A stretch of 64,000 nucleotides of DNA from Pseudomonas viridiflava (lineage in GTDB: Bacteria; Pseudomonadota; Gammaproteobacteria; Pseudomonadales; Pseudomonadaceae), in assembly GCF_900590755.1 (NCBI RefSeq), contig NZ_UUOC01000035.1, positions 181,334 through 245,333 on the forward strand, given 5' to 3'. The first letter of the stretch is position 1. The number at the start of each line of letters is the position of its first letter. The notes beneath the pieces are model-generated. The model did no database searches and was not told where the DNA came from. It saw only the letters and a program-made list of their open reading frames with translations. The position numbers were made by a program, and so were the translations under genes. Below are positions 1 to 7,630 of this stretch, one piece after another.

Positions 1-143
1 GGGGTAGAAACAAGAACGGATGACATAAACACTCCCAGTAGACTCTCGCCGCCGCATGGCGACAGCGAGAAGAAAACGAGAGCTTATCGACCGGCCACCG
101 GGGGCAGACGGTACATAAATCAGTCTTGATCAATCCCCTTGAA

Positions 144-707
144 TCAGGCTTTTTTGATCTGCTCCACCCAGGCCGCATAGGCATTGATGAAGGTCTGCAG
201 GAACGGTTTGGTCTGCTCCGACAAGGCACCGGCGGCATCGAAGAAGGTCCCGGCATTGCCCAGGTATGCTTCCGGCTGTTGCAGGCACGGGACGTTGAGG
301 AACACCAAAGACTGACGCAAATGATGATTGGCACCGAAACCACCGATGGCGCCTGGCGAAGCACTGATCACTGCGCCGGGCTTGCCGCTCCACGAACTTT
401 TGCCATAAGGCCGTGACCCCACGTCGATGGCGTTTTTCAGCGCGCCCGGCACCGAACGGTTGTATTCAGGGGTGACAAAGAGGACACCGTCTGCTTCGCC
501 GATCTGCTGGCGGAACGCTGCGTAAGCTGGCGGGGTTGAGGTTGCGGTATCAATGTCTTCGTTGTAGAGCGGCAAATCACCAATTTCGACAATCTTGAGT
601 TGCAGATTCGTGGGGGCCAGCGCGGCCAAGGCCAGGGCGATTTTCCGGTTGATGGAATCAGCACGCAGACTGCCTACCACTACGGCGATTGAATAAACCT
701 GACTCAT
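144..707 (-). CDS. NAD(P)H-dependent FMN reductase (ArsH/ChrR-like flavoprotein)
   Basis: Predicted cytosolic flavodoxin-fold oxidoreductase of 187 residues that uses NAD(P)H and FMN to reduce quinones, chromate or azo compounds. The N-terminus carries the family's phosphate-binding loop (VVGSLRADSINRKIA), followed by GDLPLYNED and the FMN-contacting TPEYNRSVPGALKNAID; the distal GKPGAVISASPGAIGG segment is also typical. I start at the Met of MSQVYS because GAAGGAAA lies just upstream; an in-frame ATG 18 bases earlier (MLKEIS) lacks such a site. The gene is monocistronic, with a divergent AT-rich region upstream. The family is clear; the physiological substrate cannot be told from sequence. 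Confidence 0.9.
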   Translation of the reverse strand: MSQVYSIAVVVGSLRADSINRKIALALAALAPTNLQLKIVEIGDLPLYNEDIDTATSTPPAYAAFRQQIGEADGVLFVTPEYNRSVPGALKNAIDVGSRPYGKSSWSGKPGAVISASPGAIGGFGANHHLRQSLVFLNVPCLQQPEAYLGNAGTFFDAAGALSEQTKPFLQTFINAYAAWVEQIKKA

Positions 708-989
708 GGAAATTTCCTTCAGCAAATGACAAGAGCCGTTAGTTATAGATTAAGTCGGCGTCCAGGTGCAGATTGCGTCACCCGGATTGAGGAATAAAAG
801 CACAAAGTATCTAAAGATTATTTTTTTAGCGCCAGCAAACTCATAGTCAAAAAAACGGTCTACACCGCTTGAATGCACACTGACTACGACGTTTTACAGA
901 CCAAGCGCCGGATACCGGCACAGACGCTAGTCGCTCAGTGTTAGCATGCAGGCGTAAACAAGCGGTTATATCCAGAGGTTACAAAGCAA

Positions 990-1208
990 ATGGCTTCAGT
1001 TTTGGTTGCACAATTCCATGCAAGAGACGCCGAAGGTCGTGTGTATTCAGTGCATGAATTCCGGGAATCACAGCCTACCGGGACCGAGGCTGGTGCCACC
1101 GAGCCTGTTTCAATCTATCGCCTGGCGATCGGCGACCGGGTCACGCATTTGGGCGGGGACGATTTTCAGTTGGTCCAGTCTGGTGTGACGATGACGCGTA
1201 CGTCTTGA
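990..1208 (+). CDS. Small conserved hypothetical protein (72 aa)
   Basis: I do not recognise a named domain. The 72-residue product begins MASVLVAQFHARDAEG, is soluble, has no signal peptide or cysteine, and ends SGVTMTRTS. An AGAGG about 12 bases upstream can serve as ribosome binding site, and codon use resembles the neighbours. I have an impression from memory, not a search, that pseudomonads carry similar small proteins. It stands alone, downstream of an AT-rich 260-base gap (726-989) that probably holds promoters for both divergent genes. The composite repeat element begins about 70 bases after its stop codon. Function unknown. Confidence 0.65.
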   Translation: MASVLVAQFHARDAEGRVYSVHEFRESQPTGTEAGATEPVSIYRLAIGDRVTHLGGDDFQLVQSGVTMTRTS

Positions 1209-1277
1209 TGGCGTTGCTTGCGAGGTTGGGGTGATGGTGTGTAGGAAAGCGGCGGATTTTTTTATCTGAGATGGTTT

Positions 1278-2399
1278 GTGTACATATCCATTGTTTAGGT
1301 AACGGCTGCTTAGGGTTGCGCTCTTACAGCGCCTCACTTTTGAAAGCGCAAAAGTAAGCAAAACGCTCTTGCCCCACCACTCGGTCCCTCGCCTAGGCTC
1401 GGCATGCCCGCAATCCGACATTGATGCGTGGGGCCGCCGCCAACGGCCATCCCTGGCCTGGGGCGGCTAAACCGGCATCCTTGCCGGTTTACCCCACACC
1501 TCAATATCGAATTCCGGCCAGCGTGGTTTGACGGGGCGCCCAAGATCAAAAACCAGATCAACAGCCAGATCAACAGCAGAACTGGATCCCTGTAGGAGCC
1601 AACTTGTTGGCGAGGGCGTCTGTTCAGACGGTACCGTTTCGGCAGTCATACCGCCTCGCGAACAAGTTCGCTCCTACAGGGGCCGCGTCAGCCTTGGGTA
1701 CGCGGCAATTCGCAGAAGCTCACGAGCAAAGCGAGGCAGCGATAGCGGTCGGTCTGACACTCCGCCATCGCGGCCTCGCGGTGCTCGTGCGCTCCTACAG
1801 GGTCTTGTGTTTGCCGGGCTTAATCACCGAAGCAGTGGGAGCGAGCTTGCTCGCGAAGGCATTCGTGCTACAGGGGCCGCGTCAGCCTTGGGTACGCGGC
1901 AATTTGCAGGAGCTCACGAGCAAAGCGAGGCAGCGATAGCGGTCGGTCTGACATACCGCTATCGCGGCCTCGCGGTGCTCGTGCGCTCCTACAGGGTCTT
2001 GTGTTTGCCGGGCTTGATCACCGAACCCGTGGGAGCGAATTCATTCGCGAAGGCGATAGCACAAACAACGGAGATAGCGTGAAACAGGTCGGCTCTCAGG
2101 CCGCCTCGCGGGCTTTTGATTTGGCTTTTGATCTTAGGCGCCCCGTCAAACCACGCTGGCCGGAATTCGATATTGATTCGGCGGGCAAACCGGCATGGAT
2201 GCCGGTTTAGCCGCGCTGGGCCAGGGATGGCCCTTCGCGGCGGCCCGCCGAATCAATGTCGGATTGCGGGTATGCCGAGCCTAGGCGAGGGACCGAGTGG
2301 TGGGGCAAGAGCCTTTTGGTTACTTTTGGGCTCTATCAAAAGTGACCCGCTGTAAGAGCGGAACCCTAAGCAGCCGTTACCTAAACAACGGATATGTAC
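1278..2399. repeat. Composite inverted-arm element, locus A (alpha left, beta right)
   Basis: One of four related loci. The left (alpha) arm, 1278-1589, begins GTGTACATATCCATTG and ends in GGATCC after a short 12-bp repeat (GATCAACAGCCA type). The right (beta) arm, about 2084-2399, is the inverted counterpart and ends GGATATGTAC. Each arm holds a 5-bp hairpin (GCGCT/AGCGC at 1318-1332; CCGCT/AGCGG in the right arm) and a larger stem enclosing two hairpins, for example AAACCGGCA/TGCCGGTTT. The core is REP-rich and contains a 194-bp tandem duplication. Open frames on both strands are low-complexity and recur in the other copies, so I call no gene between 1209 and 2435. The element lies between convergent genes. 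Mechanism of spread unknown. Confidence 0.9.
1681..2062. repeat. 194-bp tandem duplication inside the core of locus A
   Basis: The segment beginning GGCCGCGTCAGCCTTGGG at 1681 recurs at 1875, and internal landmarks such as GATAGCGGTC (1741 and 1935) keep the same 194-base offset. The two copies differ at scattered bases. Each unit ends in a REP half-site (GGGAGCGAGCTTGCTCGCG in the first, a diverged GGGAGCGAATTCATTCGCG in the second). The duplication is not present in the other three loci. Confidence 0.9.
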
Positions 2400-2435
2400 C
2401 CAAAACCCAACGACCCAGATACCCAGATACCCAGA

Positions 2436-2981
2436 TCACCCAAACATCAAATACCAAAAAATCGCCGCCTCTCGGGTCTGCGGATCAATCCCGCGATAGC
2501 GCATGTGATCAACACCGCCCACCACAAACCCATAACCCTCATACAACCGGCAAGCCGCCAGATTGTTGTTCTGGGTTTCCAGCATGATCCCCGGCAAATT
2601 ACGCTTGCGACTCCAGAACTGCGCCACGTCCAGCAATGAACGCGCCACGCCGTTACGCCGCGCCGATGCATCCACGGCCAACTCGTCGATGTGCGCAAAA
2701 CCATTCCAGTGAGTGCTCAGCACCATATGCCCCACCGCCCGCGCTCCCAGCCAGGCAACCAGCACCGTGCTGTCCGACGCGTCGCGATAATCGCAGAACT
2801 CCTGGGAATCGATGCCGTAATTCTTGCTATAGGGCTCCACCGGCTCGACCTGCCAGCATTCCACGGGCTCGCCCACTTGCGCCAGCGCATAGCCACTGAC
2901 CGTGAAGGTAAATTCACTGTTGAGGATGTAATCCTCGAAGCATTCGTCTGCAACCCGAATGCTCAATGCCGGATTTACCAA
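2436..2981 (-). CDS. GNAT-family N-acetyltransferase
   Basis: Predicted acetyl-CoA-dependent N-acetyltransferase of about 181 residues. The C-terminal half shows the GNAT core: a beta-strand run (HIDELAVDASARRNGVARSL) with the R-x-x-G-V-A acetyl-CoA loop, then LETQNNNLAACRLYEGYGF, the usual N-x-x-A-x-x-x-Y-x-x-x-G-F signature of motif B. The substrate is not evident. The start is uncertain: the longest frame opens with TTG at 2981 behind a GGGG stretch, and another TTG lies at 2966; no ATG is suitably placed. The gene is transcribed leftwards toward repeat locus A, with only about 36 bases between its stop and the element end. Confidence 0.85.
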   Translation of the reverse strand: MVNPALSIRVADECFEDYILNSEFTFTVSGYALAQVGEPVECWQVEPVEPYSKNYGIDSQEFCDYRDASDSTVLVAWLGARAVGHMVLSTHWNGFAHIDELAVDASARRNGVARSLLDVAQFWSRKRNLPGIMLETQNNNLAACRLYEGYGFVVGGVDHMRYRGIDPQTREAAIFWYLMFG

Positions 2982-3026
2982 AATCGTGACCCCGTCAGGT
3001 TGTCAGTGAATGGGTCGAGCGCTCCA

Positions 3027-3785
3027 TCATGCGGTGGTCTGGGCCGCGGCTTCTTGCAACTGCACCCACAGCGCTGGCGCACCCGCCGACTTGGCGATGG
3101 CCGCCATGCGCACATCATGCTCGGCCATTTCGCTTTCGCTGGCCTGGATCACGCGACAGCGCTGGCGATCAGCCGGCAGGCGACGGATCTCGGTGGCGGT
3201 GTTACCCGAACCCTCGCCGGAACCATTGCCGTCACTGGCATTGCCCGCCAGGGACAGGCTGGTCTGGCCGCCGGTCATGGTCAGGTAAACGTCGGCGAGA
3301 ATCTCGGAGTCGAGCAAGGCGCCGTGCAGCTCACGACCCGAGTTATCGACGTCATACCGTTTGCACAAGGCGTCCAGGCTGTTGCGCTGGCCAGGGTGAC
3401 GCTCACGGGCCATGAGCAAGGTGTCGAGCACCGTGCAATGGTCAGTGATGTTGGCTCTGTCGTGCTGGCCGATCAGGGCGAATTCGTTATTGATGAAGCC
3501 AACGTCGAAGGGCGCGTTGTGGATGATCAGCTGCGCGCCTTTGATGAATTCGAAAAACTCATCGGCCACTTCGGCGAAGCGCGGCTTGCCCACCAGAAAT
3601 TCGTTGGTGATGCCGTGGACGCCAATCGCCCCTTCGTCGCTTTCGCGATCCGGTTGCAGGTAAACGTGGAAATGCCGCCCGGTGAGGCGACGACCAATCA
3701 CTTCGACGCAACCGATCTCGACGATCCGGTGACCATCGGTGACCGGCATACCGGTGGTTTCGGTATCGAGTACAACACTACGCAT
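3027..3785 (-). CDS. dnaQ: DNA polymerase III epsilon subunit (3'-5' proofreading exonuclease)
   Basis: Proofreading subunit of the replicative polymerase, 252 residues, close to the usual length. The DEDDh exonuclease motifs are intact: ExoI DTETTG near the N-terminus, ExoII HNAPFDVGFINNEF in the middle, and ExoIII-epsilon HGALLDSEILADVYL. The C-terminal tail, which in this family binds the alpha subunit, is Q/A-rich and variable. The ATG overlaps the last 8 bases of rnhA, so the two are translationally linked. This rnhA-dnaQ pairing is well known in gammaproteobacteria, although there the genes are often divergent; here they are co-directional behind a methyltransferase gene. Confidence 0.97.
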   Translation of the reverse strand: MRSVVLDTETTGMPVTDGHRIVEIGCVEVIGRRLTGRHFHVYLQPDRESDEGAIGVHGITNEFLVGKPRFAEVADEFFEFIKGAQLIIHNAPFDVGFINNEFALIGQHDRANITDHCTVLDTLLMARERHPGQRNSLDALCKRYDVDNSGRELHGALLDSEILADVYLTMTGGQTSLSLAGNASDGNGSGEGSGNTATEIRRLPADRQRCRVIQASESEMAEHDVRMAAIAKSAGAPALWVQLQEAAAQTTA

Positions 3786-4230
3786 GCTTGATGCCTCTTA
3801 CTTCATCCACACCGCGATTGGCCAGTTGGTCGGCGCGTTCGTTGCCAGGGTGGCCGATATGCCCGCGCACCCATTGCCATGTCACGGTGTGGCGATTCAC
3901 TTGTTCGTCGAGCAACTGCCAGAGGTCGGCGTTCTTCACCGGCTCTTTGGCGGCAGTCTTCCAGCCGCGTTTCTTCCAGTTGACCATCCACTCGGTGATG
4001 CCTTTCATCACATATTGCGAGTCGGTCACCAGAGTCACGTTGCAGGACCGCTTGAGTTCTTCAAGGCCGCGGATGGCGCCAGTCAGCTCCATGCGGTTGT
4101 TGGTGGTATTGGCTTCGCCACCCCACAATTCCTTTTCAATACCCTTGCAGACCAGCAAGGCACCCCAGCCGCCAGGACCGGGATTGCCCTTGCAGGCACC
4201 ATCGGTGAACAGTTCAACACTATCGCTCAT
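3778..4230 (-). CDS. rnhA: Ribonuclease HI
   Basis: Degrades the RNA strand of RNA-DNA hybrids. With the start at MSDSVELF the product is 150 residues and the catalytic carboxylates fall at the family positions: D10 in FTDGACKGNPG, E48 in NNRMELTGA, D70 in LVTDSQYV, and the last Asp in GNERADQLAN. The basic-protrusion helix (WKKRGWKTAAKEPVKN) is present. A second in-frame ATG two codons earlier gives MYMSDS and cannot be excluded. It is the middle gene of a leftward operon: the methyltransferase stops 27 bases upstream, and dnaQ begins inside its last codons. Confidence 0.97.
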   Translation of the reverse strand: MSDSVELFTDGACKGNPGPGGWGALLVCKGIEKELWGGEANTTNNRMELTGAIRGLEELKRSCNVTLVTDSQYVMKGITEWMVNWKKRGWKTAAKEPVKNADLWQLLDEQVNRHTVTWQWVRGHIGHPGNERADQLANRGVDEVRGIKHA

Positions 4231-4257
4231 GTACAAAACATCCAGAATTAGTTGGCT

Positions 4258-5025
4258 TCAGCGCTGTTCAGGCTCGCAGGTGCTGCGATTGACCTTGGCC
4301 ATGGGCAGCGGAATCAGCTTGCCCATCGGCTCGCGACGCTGTTCGCGCAACGGCCGCAGCCCTACCACCAGTTTGCGGGCGACCAATAAATAGAAGCCGC
4401 CGCCGGGGCTCTGCCAGCCATCGCCGAGACGTTCGAGGCCTGCAAGACGTGCTTGCCAGCTCGCTGAAGCAAGCGGCGGACGATAGCATCCGAAGCGCCG
4501 TTTCTCCAGCGCGAAGCCCAGCAGGTTCAACCAGTCGGCGACCCGTGAAGGCGAAATGCAGCGCGCTTTGTGCAGCGCGTCCTTGGCGAAAACATGGCGC
4601 AAACCCCAGGCACTCCACGGGTTGATACCGACGATCAACAGATGCCCGCCCGGCCGCACACTGCTGGCAGCCTCGCGCAACAGGCCATGGGGCGACAGGC
4701 AGAAATCCAGGCCGTGCTGCATGACCACCACGTCGGCGGCATGCTCGCTCAGGGGCCAGGCCTGTTCTTCGCAGACTATCTCCACGCCGGGCAACGGCGC
4801 GCCCAGACGCACATTGCGCTGCACCTGTTGCGCCGCCGGCGGGGTTTCCGCAGACGGGCCGTAATGCACCAGATAACCACCGAAAAAACGCCCGAGCTCT
4901 TCTTCAAGCACCCGGCGTTCTTCCTGCAGCAACAGCTGCCCCAGCGGCCCGGACAACCATTCGCGGGCTGAGCTGATCAGTGCCAGCCACTCGGGATCAG
5001 CCTGGGCGAATGCTTCATTGGTCAT
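4258..5025 (-). CDS. Class I SAM-dependent methyltransferase-like protein
   Basis: Predicted methyltransferase of 255 residues, the conserved partner upstream of rnhA in pseudomonads. The central part (ADVVVMQHGLDFCLSPHGLL...VRPGGHLLIVGINP) matches motifs post-I to III of UbiE/Methyltransf_11 proteins, but I cannot see a clear glycine-rich motif I, so catalytic competence is unproven. The C-terminus is basic and proline-rich (LRPLREQRREPMGKLIPLP). I start at MTNEAF because GAGGAT sits about 8 bases upstream; MRGSHM, five codons earlier, has none. It is divergent from gloB across a gap of about 70 bases, which must hold both promoters. Confidence 0.85.
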   Translation of the reverse strand: MTNEAFAQADPEWLALISSAREWLSGPLGQLLLQEERRVLEEELGRFFGGYLVHYGPSAETPPAAQQVQRNVRLGAPLPGVEIVCEEQAWPLSEHAADVVVMQHGLDFCLSPHGLLREAASSVRPGGHLLIVGINPWSAWGLRHVFAKDALHKARCISPSRVADWLNLLGFALEKRRFGCYRPPLASASWQARLAGLERLGDGWQSPGGGFYLLVARKLVVGLRPLREQRREPMGKLIPLPMAKVNRSTCEPEQR

Positions 5026-5095
5026 GTGTGATCCTCGCATCGAGCGTCATCAGACTCTAAGATGCCTCATTGTTTACTGCCAAGCGAACTGCGCC

Positions 5096-5875
5096 ATGAT
5101 ACAGATCGATGCATTGCCCGCTTTTACCGACAACTACATCTGGTTGTTACAAGATCCTTCGAGCAAAAACTGCGCCGTGGTCGATCCCGGTGACGCGGCC
5201 CCCGTGCTTGCCTGGCTCGGGCAAAACCCGGACTGGACCCTGACGGACATTCTGGTCACCCACCACCATCACGATCATGTGGGCGGCGTCGCACAACTTA
5301 AACAACAGACCGGTGCCAAGGTTTCGGGACCCGCTGTCGAAACCATTCCGGCGCGGGATGTCGACCTGGTCGACAACGACCGGATCCGCGTACTGGGCCT
5401 GGATTTCGATGTCTTTGCCGTACCCGGCCATACTCTGGGGCACATAGCTTTTTATCACGCTGGCACGCCCAAGCCACTGCTGTTCTGCGGCGATACCCTG
5501 TTCGCCGCCGGTTGCGGTCGCCTGTTCGAAGGCACACCGGCGCAAATGCACCATTCATTGAGCCGCCTGAACGACTTGCCGGACAGCACCCTGGTGTACT
5601 GCACCCATGAATACACCCTGAGCAATCTGCGTTTTGCCCAGGCCGTGGAACCGCACAACGCCGACATCGCCGCGCGCTTGGCGCAGGTGACTCAATGGCG
5701 CAGTGAAAACCGCATCAGCCTGCCTTCAAATCTAGCGCTGGAACGTCTCACGAACCCGTTCATTCGTACTAATGAAACATCCGTTAAAGAAAAAGCGGAC
5801 GAACGGACGGGGACCGACAATCAGTCTCCAGACGAGATTTTTGCTGCCCTGAGGGCTTGGAAAGATAAGTTCTGA
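5096..5875 (+). CDS. gloB: Hydroxyacylglutathione hydrolase (glyoxalase II)
   Basis: Hydrolyses S-lactoylglutathione to D-lactate and glutathione, the second step of methylglyoxal detoxification in the cytosol. The metallo-beta-lactamase fold is clear: TDNYIWLL at the N-terminus, the binuclear metal motif VTHHHHDHVGG, then VPGHTLGHIAFY and FCGDTLFAAGCGRLFEGT, followed by YCTHEYTLSNLRFA and the C-terminal helical domain. At 259 residues it matches the family. The frame opens upstream at 5018, but homology puts the start at MIQIDALPAFTDNY. Confidence 0.97.
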   Translation: MIQIDALPAFTDNYIWLLQDPSSKNCAVVDPGDAAPVLAWLGQNPDWTLTDILVTHHHHDHVGGVAQLKQQTGAKVSGPAVETIPARDVDLVDNDRIRVLGLDFDVFAVPGHTLGHIAFYHAGTPKPLLFCGDTLFAAGCGRLFEGTPAQMHHSLSRLNDLPDSTLVYCTHEYTLSNLRFAQAVEPHNADIAARLAQVTQWRSENRISLPSNLALERLTNPFIRTNETSVKEKADERTGTDNQSPDEIFAALRAWKDKF

Positions 5876-5974
5876 ACAGGCGGCGATTAAGCACGAAAAG
5901 ACTCAAAGGTTGACCATTGGCAGGGCTGTTCCTAGAATCGCCCGACATTTTCGCCTGGAACTTACTCCCAGCCA

Positions 5975-7561
5975 ATGTCGTCATCTATACGTAGCACCCT
6001 CAATTCAGACGCATTGACTCGGTTGGCACAAGCTATCGCTGTTGCCGTGAGCGCTACGCTTGCGGGCTGTCAGACCACCAGCCATATCGAACCGAGCAGT
6101 ACCCACCGTGCGCCAAATCTGGCGGCGGGGATCAAGCAAAAACCGATCTTTCTGAGCCACAAACCTGCTCCGCTGGCACCAGCAACGGATGTCTGGGAGC
6201 GGATGCGTCAGGGCTTCCAGTTGCAGCAAGGCAACGACCTGAACCCACGCATCGATCAGCAACGCCTGTGGTTTGCCAACAATCCTTCGTTCCTTGAGAA
6301 CGCCGGGGAGCGTGGCAGCCTGTACATGCATTACATCGTCGAGCGTCTCGAAGAGCGCAACATGCCGCTGGAACTGGCCCTGCTGCCAGTCATCGAGAGC
6401 GCCTATAACCCGATGGCCGTTTCACGCAGCAACGCCGTGGGCCTGTGGCAGTTCATCCCGTCCACCGGCCGCTACTTCAACCTGCGCCAGACCAACTTCT
6501 ACGATGGGCGCCGTGACATCCAGGCGTCTACCGGAGCGGCGTTGGATTACCTGAGCCGCCTGCATGACATGTTCAACGGCGACTGGTTGCTGGCCCTGGC
6601 GGCTTACAACGCTGGCGAAGGCACCGTCAGCCGCGCCATCGAACGCAACGAAAAGCTCAGCCTGCCGACAGACTACTGGAACCTGCCACTGCCGCAGGAA
6701 ACCAAGGACTACGTGCCCAAACTGCTGGCGTTGTCGCAAGTGGTGCTGGCCCCTGAAGCCTACGGCGTCAATCTCAACCCGATCGCCAACCAGCCATATT
6801 TCGAAGTAGTCGAGCTGAATCAGCGCATGGACCTGTCCAAGGTCGCGGCCATGGCAGACATCGACGAAGACGAGCTGATTCAGCTCAACCCGGCCTTCAA
6901 AAAGCGCCTGACGATTGATGGTCCGCAGCATTTGCTGGTGCCAACGTCCAAGAAACAACTGCTCACCGCCAGCCTGTCAAACATGAAGCCTCAGGAACTG
7001 GTGGACTGGCAGCAATATCGGGTGCGCAAGGGCGATACCCTCGCCAGCCTTGCCAGCCGTTATCAGGTTTCCGTGAGTTCGCTGAAAAGCAGCAACAAGC
7101 TTTCGGGCAATAGCCTGAGCATTGGCCAGTCCCTGACCATCCCGACCCAGCCGGGCATGCGTCCTGCTCAACCGGTGTTCGAAGAACTGGCCAGCACGGC
7201 CAAACCTGCTCGCAGCCGCACTTACACGGTCAAGAGCGGCGAGAACCTGTCCATCATTGCCAAGAACAACAAGGTCGATGTCAAGGATTTGCAGCACTGG
7301 AACAAGCTGTCCGGGCAAAATCTGAAAGTTGGCCAGACGCTGGTGATGCAGGACAACACCGTTAAGGCGAAGACTACCGCGACGGCCAGCGCAAAATCGG
7401 CTGACAAGAAGTCCATGCAGTACAAGATCCAGAAAGGCGACTCGATGTACCTGGTCGCCAAGCGCTTCAATGTTGAGATGCAACATCTCAAGCGCTGGAA
7501 CCCTCGTACCGGATCGGCACTCAAGCCGGGTCAGACATTGACTGTTTACTTGCCGCATTGA
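5975..7561 (+). CDS. mltD: Membrane-bound lytic murein transglycosylase D, three LysM repeats
   Basis: Cleaves the MurNAc-GlcNAc bond of peptidoglycan, forming 1,6-anhydro ends. The N-terminus is a lipoprotein signal with lipobox LAGC (Cys32). The SLT domain spans about residues 105-230: PVIESAYNP contains the catalytic Glu, followed by GLWQFIPSTGRYFNL and LAAYNAGEGTV. Three LysM peptidoglycan-binding repeats follow, starting YRVRKGDTLASLA, YTVKSGENLSIIA and YKIQKGDSMYLVA. At 528 residues it is full length. It is co-directional with gloB about 100 bases away, as is usual in Pseudomonas. A GGGCAAG/CTTGCCC inverted repeat lies after the stop (7571-7607), and then composite locus B begins. Confidence 0.96.
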   Translation: MSSSIRSTLNSDALTRLAQAIAVAVSATLAGCQTTSHIEPSSTHRAPNLAAGIKQKPIFLSHKPAPLAPATDVWERMRQGFQLQQGNDLNPRIDQQRLWFANNPSFLENAGERGSLYMHYIVERLEERNMPLELALLPVIESAYNPMAVSRSNAVGLWQFIPSTGRYFNLRQTNFYDGRRDIQASTGAALDYLSRLHDMFNGDWLLALAAYNAGEGTVSRAIERNEKLSLPTDYWNLPLPQETKDYVPKLLALSQVVLAPEAYGVNLNPIANQPYFEVVELNQRMDLSKVAAMADIDEDELIQLNPAFKKRLTIDGPQHLLVPTSKKQLLTASLSNMKPQELVDWQQYRVRKGDTLASLASRYQVSVSSLKSSNKLSGNSLSIGQSLTIPTQPGMRPAQPVFEELASTAKPARSRTYTVKSGENLSIIAKNNKVDVKDLQHWNKLSGQNLKVGQTLVMQDNTVKAKTTATASAKSADKKSMQYKIQKGDSMYLVAKRFNVEMQHLKRWNPRTGSALKPGQTLTVYLPH

Positions 7562-7630
7562 TGGATTGTCGGGCAAGGCGCTAACCCTGTGGAGGTAGTG
7601 CTTGCCCGCGATGAGGCTAGATGTGATGTT

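Noticed and set aside
1..143. A gene or RNA at the left edge
   Set aside because: No frame with support and no recognisable structure beyond a CGCCG...CGGCG-like short repeat; probably the gap beside a gene outside the window.
1528..2355. Open frames inside locus A, and similar ones inside loci B, C and D, giving DLAVDLAF, KPRWPEFDIE and SRYRSNGYV-type peptides
   Set aside because: They recur in every copy on both strands, follow the repeat rather than a gene, are frame-disrupted between copies, and contain the 12-bp repeat. I treat them as artefacts of a non-coding repeat.
2691..3791. A 366-codon plus-strand frame across dnaQ
   Set aside because: Antisense to dnaQ and partly to the acetyltransferase gene, both well supported; no domain seen.
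5018..5095. A 26-residue N-terminal extension of gloB
   Set aside because: Family homology begins at MIQIDALPAF, and the extension overlaps the divergent promoter region.
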